This document shows positions 18,766-27,445 of a DNA stretch of 43,163 bases, one piece after another. Numbering within the stretch: position 1 is the first letter of the stretch; each line of letters starts with the position of its first letter. The translations under genes and the position numbers were made by a program. Location: positions 1-43,163 of the forward strand of contig JACPPN010000256.1 of assembly GCA_016190995.1 (NCBI GenBank). The letters run 5' to 3'. Under the pieces are notes generated by a model. The model saw only the letters and a program-made list of their open reading frames with translations, was not told the origin of the DNA and made no database searches. The stretch is from Acidobacteriota bacterium. Its GTDB lineage: Bacteria > Acidobacteriota > Vicinamibacteria > Vicinamibacterales > JACPPN01.

Positions 18766-19283
18766 CGGTCAGAGCCCTGCGACTGGTAGTCCTTCTTGTA
18801 GCCGACGTACCGCTCTGCGTAAGTGCCAATCTCCTCGACCTCGGCGTCGCCGAGCGCGCGGCGGACTTTCGCCGGACTGCCCATCACCAGCGATCTCGGC
18901 GGGATGACCGTGTCCTCGACGAGCAGGGATCCCGCGGCCACGATCGATCCGGCCCCGACCTTCACCCCATTGAGCAGGATCGCGCCCATGCCAATCAGGC
19001 AGCGGTCCTCGATCGTGCAGCCATGGATGATCGCGCCGTGACCGACCGTTACCTCGTCGCCGATGAAGGTCGAATGCGTCCCGCGCATGACGTGCACGAC
19101 ACAGCCGTCCTGGATGTTGGTCCGGCGACCGATCCTGATGCTGTTCACATCACCGCGGACAACGACCTGCATCCAGATGCTGCTGTCGGCGCCAATCTCG
19201 ACGTCGCCTATCACCTGAGCGCTGTCGTCGACGTACGCGGTGGGATCGACTCGCGGGAAGGCCGAGCGGTACCGCCGGAGCAT
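18762..19283 (-). CDS. Gamma-carbonic-anhydrase-like left-handed beta-helix protein
   Basis: A 173-residue protein of hexapeptide repeats (IGADSSIWMQVVVRGD, IGRRTNIQDGCVVH, IGDEVTVGHGAIIHG, IGMGAILLNG). It forms the left-handed beta-helix of the gamma-CA/PaaY/YrdA family. The three His ligands fit VVHV, VGHGAIIHG. The Arg and Asp of VVRGDV are also conserved, so metal binding is likely; carbonic anhydrase activity is not proven for many members. It is the first gene of a hisS-aspS transcription unit. Its ATG is placed seven bases after a perfect TATAAT, leaving no room for an RBS and suggesting leaderless translation. Confidence 0.9.
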   Translation of the reverse strand: MLRRYRSAFPRVDPTAYVDDSAQVIGDVEIGADSSIWMQVVVRGDVNSIRIGRRTNIQDGCVVHVMRGTHSTFIGDEVTVGHGAIIHGCTIEDRCLIGMGAILLNGVKVGAGSIVAAGSLLVEDTVIPPRSLVMGSPAKVRRALGDAEVEEIGTYAERYVGYKKDYQSQGSDR

Positions 19284-19308
19284 TCAGCTCATTATACTTG
19301 CGCTGAAT
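19282..19308 (-). promoter_or_regulatory. Consensus -10 inside an inverted repeat; probable leaderless promoter
   Basis: On the minus strand a perfect TATAAT (19296-19291) lies seven bases upstream of the ATG at 19283. Transcription would therefore begin at or next to the start codon. ATTCAGC (19282-19288) and GCTGAAT (19302-19308) form a perfect 7-bp inverted repeat around the -10, overlapping the start codon. This is the layout of a repressor operator. No good -35 is visible at 16-18 bases. It would control the gamma-CA-like gene, hisS and probably aspS. Confidence 0.55.
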
Positions 19309-19445
19309 TGCAGCTGGGCAGAGCTGGACCGCGTCCGCCTTTCTGCGGAAAAAGCTGATCGACCGTTTGCCGGTGCGTGATAGCATCGCGCGACTTCGGC
19401 GTTGAAGGCCGGGCAGATTCACGGTCAGGCAGACGAACAGTCGTG

Positions 19446-20645
19446 ATGCTCGCGTCAATGCTTCCGGATGCGGTCCTCCTCGGGCGGCTTGCCATCCTGG
19501 CGGGACTCCTGCCGGCTTGCGCGCTGCTGGCAGGCTACCTCCTCTCCTTGTACGTCCATCGCGAGCCGCCGCTCCCCGAGCAAGCGTCCCATCCGACGCC
19601 TCGCCTGCCCACCGTTGACATCGTCGTGCCGGTCCGCAATGAAGCCGGCTGGATCGAAGAGAAAATTCGGAACCTGACCGCGCTGCGTTACCCGAAGGGA
19701 CTGCTGAAGATCTGGATCGTCGACGGCGACTCGGACGACGGGACTGCCATGACGGCGGCCAGGCACACCAGCGAGGGATTCGTCGAGGTGATTCGCGTCC
19801 CGGTGGCCGACAAGATCCTCCAGCTGAACGCGGGCTTCGCGCGGGCGCACGGTGAATGGATCCTGGTCACTGACGCGGATGCGCGGCTACACCCAGACAC
19901 ACTCGGTACTCTCGTCGCAAGAGCTGCCGGGTGCGACGACGTCGCGGTGATCGGAACATCCGTTGAACCGGCGTTGGCTCACCCACTCGAACGACTGCAC
20001 TGGCAGCTCACCAACCGCGTGCGCAAAGAGGAATGCTCCCGCGCCGGCGCCTCCATCGTCGCGGCACCGTGCTACCTGTTTCGGCGGAGCCTGCTGGGTC
20101 AGTTTCCGCCTGACGTGGTCGCTGATGATGTGCATGTCGCCTTTGTCGCGGCCGCCGCAGGCAAGCGCGTGGCGTTCGTCGAGGCGAACGTGCTCGAGCT
20201 CCGATCGCCGCTCCGACTCGGCGAGCTCTTTCACCACAAACGTCGGAAAGCCGATGCGTACTTGCGTGAGATTCTGAGGTTTCTTCCCGAACGCCGCCGG
20301 ATGCTGCCGCCGGCGCGGCGTCTGTTCGTGTGGCGCGCGGCCCAGATGTTCTTGACGCCAGGCTTGGTCGTCTTCGGGGGAGCCGCGCTTCTCTCCTCGG
20401 TCTCAAGTGGCGGGCTGCCACACCTCCCTCATCTGAGCTCCGGCAGCAGCTGGCTGCTCATCGCGCCGCTCGGTTGGATGGCCCGACGCTACCTCGTCGT
20501 TCTCGCGCAAGCTCTGGCGCTTGCCAGTCTGCTGCTGCTGGTACTGCTTGCCGCACAGGCCGCTTATCCTTTTTCGCGCCAGACGGCCAGCTATCCCAAG
20601 GTGGGCACTCCCCTGAGACGGCGAGGGTGGACCGTGGCGTCATGA
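19446..20645 (+). CDS. Membrane-anchored family 2 glycosyltransferase
   Basis: A 399-residue GT2 enzyme. An N-terminal transmembrane helix (about residues 10-35) precedes the GT-A domain: VDIVVPVRNEAGWIEEKI, WIVDGDSDDGT, then the DxD region VTDADARLHP and the acceptor-side VADDVHVAF. After HHKRRKADAYLREILRF, which stands where processive enzymes have QxxRW, come three C-terminal hydrophobic segments. It probably transfers a sugar from a nucleotide donor to a lipid or polymer acceptor at the inner membrane. Start chosen at the ATG at 19446; a second ATG at 19458 is possible. Its stop overlaps the next gene's ATG (ATGA, 20642-20645), so a shared pathway with the radical SAM enzyme is likely. 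Confidence 0.88.
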   Translation: MLASMLPDAVLLGRLAILAGLLPACALLAGYLLSLYVHREPPLPEQASHPTPRLPTVDIVVPVRNEAGWIEEKIRNLTALRYPKGLLKIWIVDGDSDDGTAMTAARHTSEGFVEVIRVPVADKILQLNAGFARAHGEWILVTDADARLHPDTLGTLVARAAGCDDVAVIGTSVEPALAHPLERLHWQLTNRVRKEECSRAGASIVAAPCYLFRRSLLGQFPPDVVADDVHVAFVAAAAGKRVAFVEANVLELRSPLRLGELFHHKRRKADAYLREILRFLPERRRMLPPARRLFVWRAAQMFLTPGLVVFGGAALLSSVSSGGLPHLPHLSSGSSWLLIAPLGWMARRYLVVLAQALALASLLLLVLLAAQAAYPFSRQTASYPKVGTPLRRRGWTVAS

Positions 20646-21673
20646 ACGCCTCGCAGAAGCTTGTCATCGGCGGGAGGATTCTCGCCTCCCGTCTCACCGC
20701 CACGCCGCGGCCGTTCTTCGTCCAGTATTCGCTCCTCAATGCTTGCAACGCGGCATGTGCGTACTGCAACTCGCCAAATCGCCAGGATCACCCCCTCACG
20801 CTTGCCGAACATCGCCGGGTGCTCCACGAGTTCGCGCGACTCGGCGCGGTCCGAATCAAGTTTCTCGGCGGCGAGCCGTTGCTCTGTCCCGATATCGAGG
20901 AATTGGTGGAGGACGTGCGACGACTCGGAATGCGCAGCGCCATGGTGACCAACGGCTTTCTCATTCCAGAAAAGCTGGCCACCGTGCGTCGTCTCGACGA
21001 GGTGGTGATCTCCCTTGACGGCGACGAGGCGGCGCATGACCGGCAGCGCGGACACGGCACCTGGAAGCGCGTCATGCGCGCCGTCGAGCTTTGCGCGCGC
21101 GAGCGGCTGGATTTTTTTCTCAGCGCCGTCGTCACCCGCCAGAGTGCCGGTGACATCGACTGGCTGCTCACCACCGCTCGTCGCTTCGGCGTGATGGTGA
21201 ACTTTCAGGTTCCGCAGTTCAACGAGGAGATGTACGGACAGAACGCCCGGAACTGGATGCCGCCGCCGGACGAAATCAGATCGATTCTCGCCAAGATCAT
21301 CGCGGCCAAAAAGGCGGGAGCGCCGGTACTGTTCACGGCGCGCTCGTACGAACGGACGCTGAACTGGCCGGACTTCGTCCTCGAGCGCACCGAGCGTCCC
21401 GGCCAGCGGTCGCCGTGCACCGCAGGCCGGTACTTCCTGCAGATGGAGCCGAACGGCGATATCTATCCCTGTGTGCTGCACGTCGGGCGGTTTCAGCCGA
21501 TGAACGCAGTCCGCGACGGTGTGGAGATCGCGTGGCGTCACGCGCAGCATCACTCGTGCTTCGACTGCTATAACACCTGGTTGAATGAGAACCGGGCGAT
21601 TTTCGCGCTCCAGCCTGAAGTCCTTGCAAACTTCTGGAGAAACTACCTGAGGCCGAAGGTGGTCGAAGGTTGA
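20642..21673 (+). CDS. Radical SAM/SPASM-like enzyme
   Basis: A 343-residue radical SAM protein. The [4Fe-4S]/SAM motif is CNAACAYC (Cys 35, 39, 42), followed by LGGEPLL and VVISLDGDEAAHD as in PqqE/SPASM relatives. The C-terminus has an auxiliary-cluster pattern: CTAGRYFLQMEPNGDIYPC, then CFDC. No peptide-precursor gene was found nearby. Translational coupling to a GT2 enzyme suggests a small-molecule, lipid or glycan substrate rather than a RiPP. It converges with the next gene at nine bases, with no terminator visible between them. The substrate cannot be named from sequence. Confidence 0.85.
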   Translation: MNASQKLVIGGRILASRLTATPRPFFVQYSLLNACNAACAYCNSPNRQDHPLTLAEHRRVLHEFARLGAVRIKFLGGEPLLCPDIEELVEDVRRLGMRSAMVTNGFLIPEKLATVRRLDEVVISLDGDEAAHDRQRGHGTWKRVMRAVELCARERLDFFLSAVVTRQSAGDIDWLLTTARRFGVMVNFQVPQFNEEMYGQNARNWMPPPDEIRSILAKIIAAKKAGAPVLFTARSYERTLNWPDFVLERTERPGQRSPCTAGRYFLQMEPNGDIYPCVLHVGRFQPMNAVRDGVEIAWRHAQHHSCFDCYNTWLNENRAIFALQPEVLANFWRNYLRPKVVEG

Positions 21674-21682
21674 AGGTGAGGA

Positions 21683-23056
21683 CTATTCTTTCGGCAGCAC
21701 GAACGAGGTGTCGCCGACCGTCGCCCGATACCAGCTCTTAAGCCGCTCCCTGACGGGGCCCGCTGCTGTCCATCCAACAACGCTGACGCCAAGCATCGCC
21801 GCCGCGGTGACGCAGAACGCACGTCGCCGGTGGCGCCAGAGCGATAACGCGCCGCCCCCAGCAAGCGCAAACAGCAACGGAAGGCCGGCCATGCGATGCC
21901 GCGAGATTCCATGCGTAAAGAACGCCACGGCTGCGAAATAAGTGTACGTGATGGTCAAGACCTGCACCGCAGGCACCTGCCACAGGCGAATGACCGCCAC
22001 GGCTGCGAAAGCGAGAGCCACGACGTACACCGCGTCGAACCCCGGCAGAAAAGGCCAGTGGTAGATGATGACCCGGGTTACCCCCGCCCGCGCATAGGTC
22101 ACGGGGTGCCGGGCGGCCAAGCGAATGCCGTTCAGGAATCGTCGGCGGTCAGTGTCGCGCGACCGCAGCTCGTCGTGAAGATCGGTACGGTTGATCTCCG
22201 CCCCGGTCGGCACGGCGGCAGCTTTGTACACGCCGTGGCCGATCCCTAAAGGCCAGACGTAAGGGCGACCCTCGATGACCCAACCTCGAATCGCGACCGG
22301 GCTCGTCACCACGATGAATCCGATCACCCACGCGAGCATCGCAGAGCCGATGCCGATGGCGGGACTGGGTGCTCCGGTCGGCGCGGTGGCGATACCCGGC
22401 CGATCGGCACGGCTTTCCTGCTCGAGCGTTTGCGTCGCGAGCCTGGCTCGCGCGCGATTGAGCGCCAGGATCGGAAGCAGCACGATCGGCAGAAGCGTCA
22501 CGACCTGACGCACGATCATCGAGGCCGCGATCAAGGCGCCGCTGACCCCCAAGGTGCGCCAGCCTGCGTCGGCTTCCAGACATCGTAGCGTCGCCCAGAT
22601 TGCCGCGCTGAAGACGAAGATGAAGAGCGTCTCCGTCAGCGGCTGCCCCGTATACCTCAGGGGTTGCCAGGCGACCGCCAGGAAGAGAGCGGCGATCGAG
22701 CCGGCCGCCGGGCTCCTGAAAGCACACTGTGCCGCGTGCCCGACAAACATGCAGCTGGCGGCCCCGAGACCCGCCTGCACGAGGTACAACGGCCAGAGCC
22801 CTTCACCAAGTACCGGAATGAGAAGTGCTTGAAACAGCGGATAGCCAAGAGAACGGCGGGAGAGCAGTCCGGCATCCCAGTCTCCGGCGAGCATGGCGTG
22901 GGCAGCGGCACGGTACTCGACAGCGTCGCCTGTGAGCTGCGAATCACCGAGGCCCGCAAGCAGCACGCCGAGACGGCAGCCAAGCGCCAACCCGGCGATG
23001 GCCCAGAGCCTGACCCTCCAGACCCGACCGCGTGTCAGATTCGTGGGCTGTTTCAT
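21683..23056 (-). CDS. GT-C type polytopic glycosyltransferase
   Basis: A 457-residue protein with roughly ten hydrophobic helices and an ArnT/PMT-like (GT39/GT83) architecture. The first periplasmic loop has GDAVEYRAAAHAMLAGDW, the acidic loop typical of polyprenyl-phosphate-sugar-using transferases, followed by RRSLGYPLFQALL. A large periplasmic loop spans about residues 270-330. It probably moves a sugar from a polyprenyl-phosphate donor to lipid, protein or glycan outside the inner membrane. The frame is open 33 codons upstream, but MKQPTNLTRGRVWR at 23056, just before the first helix, is the best start. It converges with the radical SAM gene. The link to the GT2/radical SAM pair is positional only. 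Confidence 0.8.
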   Translation of the reverse strand: MKQPTNLTRGRVWRVRLWAIAGLALGCRLGVLLAGLGDSQLTGDAVEYRAAAHAMLAGDWDAGLLSRRSLGYPLFQALLIPVLGEGLWPLYLVQAGLGAASCMFVGHAAQCAFRSPAAGSIAALFLAVAWQPLRYTGQPLTETLFIFVFSAAIWATLRCLEADAGWRTLGVSGALIAASMIVRQVVTLLPIVLLPILALNRARARLATQTLEQESRADRPGIATAPTGAPSPAIGIGSAMLAWVIGFIVVTSPVAIRGWVIEGRPYVWPLGIGHGVYKAAAVPTGAEINRTDLHDELRSRDTDRRRFLNGIRLAARHPVTYARAGVTRVIIYHWPFLPGFDAVYVVALAFAAVAVIRLWQVPAVQVLTITYTYFAAVAFFTHGISRHRMAGLPLLFALAGGGALSLWRHRRRAFCVTAAAMLGVSVVGWTAAGPVRERLKSWYRATVGDTSFVLPKE

Positions 23057-23380
23057 TCGCCGACGCGGATTTCCGCAAGCGCGTCGTGCATGTTTCATCG
23101 ACCGGGATGATAGCCGTCCTGCCGCCCCGTCCACCAGCCGGCGCACCCCGCCCAATCTGGGCCGGATGATGTCAATGGCAAGTCGCCTCAGGACAACGAG
23201 GCGTATCGAAGATGCGATGTGAGCGCCACAGGGAAGGGAAAGCCTGGCAGTCGTGGCGGCCGAGGAATGCGGGGGCGGCCAGTATCGATCGTGGGTTGCC
23301 GAGGAGCCCTGGCGCGCGCTCGAGGCAATGCGCGGGACGTACGGCAGCGAGGCCCGCTTGAGCGATCACCGGTCAAGGCG
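23057..23380. other. Intergenic, nothing recognised
   Basis: This 324-bp stretch lies between the dCACHE gene stop and the GT-C gene start, both on the minus strand. The ORFs crossing it are Arg-rich shadows. No convincing promoter, terminator hairpin with U-tract, or RNA motif was seen. Confidence 0.5.
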
Positions 23381-24586
23381 CTATCCGGGCAAGGTTGGCT
23401 GAGGGAGCTCCTCTCCTTGCTCCTCTTCCTCATCGATTCGATGGACCTTGGCGTGCTTGACGAGCTCCATGTCGATCTCGAACGGTGGAGCTGCCAGACG
23501 CATCGAAAACCACAGGGCGAACGCCAGCACGGCCACAGCCACCGTGGCAAGGAGCAGGAGGAAGTACCACATTTGGGCGCGCACCGGGGCGAACAGCTCG
23601 TCCTCGGCTTGGTAGACGGCCACGAGCCACTGCAGATCGGAATAGCTCATCCCGAGTTGGGTCGGCGCGACAGCAACCAGCGCCCTCCCTCGATCCGCAG
23701 TCCGCGCGCTGAAGTGGACACGGAACTGCGGATCTCCGGCGCGATCGGTCGCCGCTCTCGTCCGCTGTTCTGCCGGCGCCCCGGCCAGACCAAGGGACTC
23801 GCGTAGCAAGTCCGCCGCGAAGAACTGCGTGCCAGCCTGGACGCCGCGTCGACTGTAGACCAGCGACCCGTCCTTCCGCACGAGCACCGCTTCACCCGTC
23901 CCGCCAAGCTGGAGCCCGCTGACGGCGGCCAGCATCTCACGACTATTCGTGGCCGCCTTTAGCACGCCCATCACCTCGTCCGACCCGGCAGCCAACACAG
24001 GCACGGAGATTTCGATCGCGTAGGTTCGCGTGCTTTCATCCCAGCGCACGTCGCTGACGCTGGTGCGGCGGGTGTTGAACGCCTGCCGCCACCAATCTTC
24101 GTCCGCCTGGAAGTAGTCGGTAGCCACGTCTGAGGCGGCCACGAGCCGGCCCTCGCGATCGGTCAAAAGGAGCTCGCTATAAATCTGATCGCGCTCGGCG
24201 AGGTCACGAAAGAATCGGGAAGTGGCGTTCTCTAGCAGACCGGCCGCGGCCGGGGGCGGTTTCTGCTCGCGCTGCCACTGCTGGTCGATCTGTCGTATGC
24301 GCTCGGCGTCGAGGGGCTCGCGGCTGCCGGCGGCGGCAGTTTCGCGCACCTGCGGGATCCGCGCCAGGAGCGACACGTCGATGACGCGACGGAAGACGTA
24401 AGCGTCGACCGCCGCTGCCGTGCGTTCAGCAAGCTGTTCAAGATGAAGCCCGGACGTCTCGCGCAGCTGCGCTTGGCCGACCCCAAGCGCAACCAACCCC
24501 CCGATCGCGAGCAGGGGCAGGGCGACGAGCATCAAGACGGTCAGGACGCGGTAGTTGATGTGGGGGTGCGAAAATCGAGGAGCCAT
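23381..24586 (-). CDS. dCACHE-type periplasmic sensor lacking an output domain
   Basis: A 401-residue membrane protein. It has an N-terminal transmembrane helix (about residues 13-35), a periplasmic double-Cache sensing region (about 40-335; LLLTDREGRLVAASDVATDYFQADEDWW and GEAVLVRKDGSLVYSRRGV match the two PAS-like halves) and a second transmembrane helix (about 345-365). Only about 35 cytoplasmic residues follow, ending in an acidic tail (IDEEEEQGEELPQPTLPG). Such regions normally drive a histidine kinase, GGDEF or chemoreceptor domain, but none is present here and the stop is clean. ATG at 24586 has the strong RBS AGAGGAGGAGG. It may act through a partner or be a degenerate receptor. Confidence 0.82.
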   Translation of the reverse strand: MAPRFSHPHINYRVLTVLMLVALPLLAIGGLVALGVGQAQLRETSGLHLEQLAERTAAAVDAYVFRRVIDVSLLARIPQVRETAAAGSREPLDAERIRQIDQQWQREQKPPPAAAGLLENATSRFFRDLAERDQIYSELLLTDREGRLVAASDVATDYFQADEDWWRQAFNTRRTSVSDVRWDESTRTYAIEISVPVLAAGSDEVMGVLKAATNSREMLAAVSGLQLGGTGEAVLVRKDGSLVYSRRGVQAGTQFFAADLLRESLGLAGAPAEQRTRAATDRAGDPQFRVHFSARTADRGRALVAVAPTQLGMSYSDLQWLVAVYQAEDELFAPVRAQMWYFLLLLATVAVAVLAFALWFSMRLAAPPFEIDMELVKHAKVHRIDEEEEQGEELPQPTLPG

Positions 24587-24643
24587 GACGTCCTCCTCCT
24601 CTGGTTGAGCGGTGAGGGCAGGACTCCGAGGGGAATTGTTGAC

Positions 24644-24672
24644 AATCTCGTCCGAGAGTCAGCCGCTGTCAA
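24644..24672 (-). promoter_or_regulatory. Promoter-like pair upstream of the dCACHE gene
   Basis: A perfect TTGACA (24672-24667, minus strand) is followed after 17 bases by GAGATT (24649-24644, three of six -10 consensus matches), about 57 bp upstream of the ATG. A second TTGACA on the plus strand at 24639-24644 makes an inverted pair TTGACA...TGTCAA across 24639-24672, which might be an operator. Confidence 0.35.
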
Positions 24673-25113
24673 GGAAGACGCCGCCATTTCTCGACGGAGA
24701 CGCCCTCCTCCACGAGGAGCGCTCGACGGAGCGAAACATCGGGACAGCCGAGCGAAGCGACGCTGCACGCCGATCTCCTTCTGGCTGCCCGGAACAGACA
24801 CATGCTACACCCGCGCCCGCCAGTGGCGGCGAGTTTTTCCTCTCGGGCCATCGATCACCCCGAAACCAAGAGCCGTCGCTCGCCCGATGAGGAGTCAACG
24901 GGCCCGCCCCGCAAGGCGCCAGGAAAGGTCTCATCGTATGAGTCGACGGGACGTGGCGAACGCCGGCGATGGTCTGGGCGCGACCACGTGGTGTCTGCTG
25001 ACGAAGCGCACAGGGCACAGCGTCATCTATTCTGAGGACCTGCGCACGGAGGGCTCGAGCCGACGGTGGCGGTAATCGACAACGTTGGCATCTCTGTCTG
25101 CCCGCGAGGGTTG

Positions 25114-25119
25114 TACAAT
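25114..25119 (+). promoter_or_regulatory. Candidate -10 box of the VWA/MoxR cluster
   Basis: TACAAT (five of six consensus) lies about 38 bp upstream of the GTG at 25157. That gives a 5' UTR of roughly 30 bases holding the GGAGG ribosome binding site. No good -35 at 16-18 bp was found; TTGGCA at 25085 is 23 bases away. It would be the main promoter for five overlapping genes. Confidence 0.4.
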
Positions 25120-25156
25120 CAGCCTCTGGGCATCCCGCAGTCCCGCCGGAGGTTCC

Positions 25157-27445
25157 GTGTTCGAATCGATCTTCCAGCTTCTGTTCGAATATCGGCCCGT
25201 CGTGTTCGAGCAGGGGGAATTCCGCTTCGACACGCTGCCGGAATCGTATGCCACCGCGGCGCTAGGCGCGGTTGTCGTGGCCGTGACCGTTGCGACGTAC
25301 CGCCGCGCGGGGACCCGGGCTCGCAGGCGCGACCGCCTCATTCTCGCGACGCTGCGCCTTGCTGTGCTCGCGATCGTCCTTCTCTGTCTCTTCCGCCCGG
25401 TCCTCGTCGTGAAGGCTGCGGTTCCTCAGCAGAACTTCCTCGGCGTCCTCCTGGATGACTCCCGCAGCATGCAGATCGCGGACGTCCGCGGCGAGCCGCG
25501 AGCCGCGTTCGTGCAGCGAGAGTTCGGCTCCGCCGAGCGGGCACTGATGAAGGCGCTTTCGGATCGCTTCGTCGTGCGAGCGTTCCGTTTCTCGTCGACA
25601 GCGACGCGCCTGGGTTCCGCGAAGGAACTGACGTTTGAAGGTTCCCAGACGCGGCTCGGCGCCGCGCTCGAAAGCGCGAGGCAGGAGCTCGCGGGTCTGC
25701 CCGTCGCCGGCCTGGTTCTGGTCAGTGACGGTGCCGACACGAGCGAGGCCTCGCTGACCAGTTCGTTGCTGGCCCTGAAGGCGGATGGGCTCCCGGTCTT
25801 TACGATCGGGATCGGTCGTGAGACGCTGCCCCGCGACATCCAAATCGATCGCGTCACCACACCGAGAAAGGTGCTCAAAGCCACGTCGCTCCTCGTCGAC
25901 CTCGTCATCACGCACACCGGCTACGCGGGCGAGACGATCACGCTCGATGTCGAGGATGGCGGACGGATTGTCGGGTCGCGGGAGGTGAAGCTGCCTGCGG
26001 ATGGCAGCCCCGCAGCCGTTCAAGTGCGCGCGATGGCTGGAGAGGCGGGACCCCGCGTATTTCGGTTCCGCGTGTCGCGGCAGCCGGGTGAGCTCGTGAC
26101 CGAGAACAACGTCCGCGAAGCGCTCATCGGAGTGGACGACCGGCGAGAGAAGATTCTCTACTTCGAGGGCGAGCCGCGGTTCGAGCTGAAGTTCATCCGT
26201 CGCGCCGTCGCGGATGACAGGAACCTGCAGCTGGTGACGCTGCAACGCACCGCCGACAACAAGTATCTGCGCCTCGATGTCGACAATCCCGACGAGCTCG
26301 TTGGGGGATTTCCGAAAACGCGAGAGGAGCTTTTTGCCTATCGGGGCCTCATCCTGGGCAGCATCGAAGCCGGCGCCTTCACTGGCGATCAGCTCCGCAT
26401 GATCACGGAGTTCGCCGACCGGCGCGGAGGCGGTCTCCTGATGCTCGGTGGCCCACGGACGTTCGGCGAAGGCGGTTACACAGGAACACCGGTGGCCGAC
26501 GCGTTGCCTGTTGTGCTGGAACGGAGCACAGGATCGGGGCAGGCCCGCGCGCTCGCCAGGCTGAGGGTCATGCCCACGCGAGCGGGACAGGCGCACGCGG
26601 TCACGCAGATCGCGGGAAGCGAATCAGCATCGCTCGAACGGTGGACGGAGCTGCCGCAGGTCACGAGCGTCAACGCAGTCGCCGCGGTAAAACCCGGCGG
26701 GGTGGTCCTCCTCAACGGCCTCGACGAGCGCAAGCGAAGCCGCCCGGTGCTCGCGTTCCAGCGATACGGCCGGGGCAAGACCATCGCCTTTTCCATTCAG
26801 GACTCGTGGCTTTGGCAGATGCATGCGAGCATGCCGGTCGACGACCCGACGCACGAGAACTTCTGGCGTCAGCTTCTCCGATGGCTCGTCGACGCCGTGC
26901 CCGGCACCGTTGAGGCCCACACGACAGTGGATCGCGTCGAGCCCGGCGAACCCGTTGCGATCACGGCGGAAATCGTGGACCCGACGTTCGTGGAACTGAA
27001 TGACGCGCAGGCCGTTGCGCACGTGACGCATCCCGACGGTGGCTCGTCGGATGTGCCGCTCGAATGGACCGGCGCGCGCAATGGCGAATACCGCGGCACG
27101 TTCGTCGCCACCGGGCAAGGCTCCTACGAGGTGCAGGTCGAGGCATCGCGCGCCGGAAAGCCCGTGGGCGCGACGGTCGCGCACGTCCGCGCGGCACCCG
27201 GCGATGCCGAGTACTTCGATGCGCGGCTGGACGCGGCACGCCTGCGGCGCATCGCCGACGAAACGGGCGGACGCTTCTACACACCTGAGACCGTAGGCGG
27301 ACTCCCGGAAGATCTCAAGTACGCCGGGCGCGGCGTCACGACCACCGAGCAGCGCGATCTGTGGCACATGCCAATCGTCCTCGCGCTCTTGCTGGCTCTG
27401 ACGTGCGCGGAGTGGGGCTATCGGCGCGCGACGGGGATGGCATGA
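25157..27445 (+). CDS. Membrane VWA protein with glutamine-amidotransferase-like domain
   Basis: A 762-residue envelope protein of unknown function. Two N-terminal transmembrane helices (about 32-48 and 65-86) precede a VWA domain with an intact MIDAS motif (Asp100, Ser102, Ser104). CARDB-like beta-sandwich sequence follows. A class I glutamine-amidotransferase-like fold lies around 340-530 (ILYFEGEPRFELKFIRRA, GGGLLMLGGPRTFGEGGY), apparently without a catalytic Cys triad. A second sandwich region and a C-terminal transmembrane helix (MPIVLALLLALTCAEWGYRRA) close the protein. GTG at 25157 is chosen for its CGGAGG RBS; an upstream GTG would add 24 poor residues. Its stop overlaps the ATG of the DUF4159 gene (ATGA). 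Confidence 0.87.
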   Translation: MFESIFQLLFEYRPVVFEQGEFRFDTLPESYATAALGAVVVAVTVATYRRAGTRARRRDRLILATLRLAVLAIVLLCLFRPVLVVKAAVPQQNFLGVLLDDSRSMQIADVRGEPRAAFVQREFGSAERALMKALSDRFVVRAFRFSSTATRLGSAKELTFEGSQTRLGAALESARQELAGLPVAGLVLVSDGADTSEASLTSSLLALKADGLPVFTIGIGRETLPRDIQIDRVTTPRKVLKATSLLVDLVITHTGYAGETITLDVEDGGRIVGSREVKLPADGSPAAVQVRAMAGEAGPRVFRFRVSRQPGELVTENNVREALIGVDDRREKILYFEGEPRFELKFIRRAVADDRNLQLVTLQRTADNKYLRLDVDNPDELVGGFPKTREELFAYRGLILGSIEAGAFTGDQLRMITEFADRRGGGLLMLGGPRTFGEGGYTGTPVADALPVVLERSTGSGQARALARLRVMPTRAGQAHAVTQIAGSESASLERWTELPQVTSVNAVAAVKPGGVVLLNGLDERKRSRPVLAFQRYGRGKTIAFSIQDSWLWQMHASMPVDDPTHENFWRQLLRWLVDAVPGTVEAHTTVDRVEPGEPVAITAEIVDPTFVELNDAQAVAHVTHPDGGSSDVPLEWTGARNGEYRGTFVATGQGSYEVQVEASRAGKPVGATVAHVRAAPGDAEYFDARLDAARLRRIADETGGRFYTPETVGGLPEDLKYAGRGVTTTEQRDLWHMPIVLALLLALTCAEWGYRRATGMA

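Larger units (their letters stand above)
24587..25156. other. Divergent intergenic region of 570 bp
   Basis: This region separates the dCACHE gene (minus) from the VWA cluster (plus). It contains the TTGACA pair near 24640-24672, a small hairpin CTCCTC-CAC-GAGGAG near 24707 and a -10-like TACAAT at 25114-25119. A 45-codon ORF (24938-25075, plus) has AGGAAAGG upstream but an undistinguished sequence, and is not called. No known riboswitch or tRNA was recognised. Confidence 0.5.

Noticed and set aside
25007-25060. c-di-GMP-I riboswitch-like GCGCACAGGGCA
   Set aside because: Only the short word matches; the two conserved stems and the tetraloop-receptor arrangement are not present.
24938-25075. 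45-codon ORF upstream of the VWA cluster
   Set aside because: An AGGAAAGG precedes it, but the peptide has no hydrophobic or conserved pattern and no evidence beyond the RBS.
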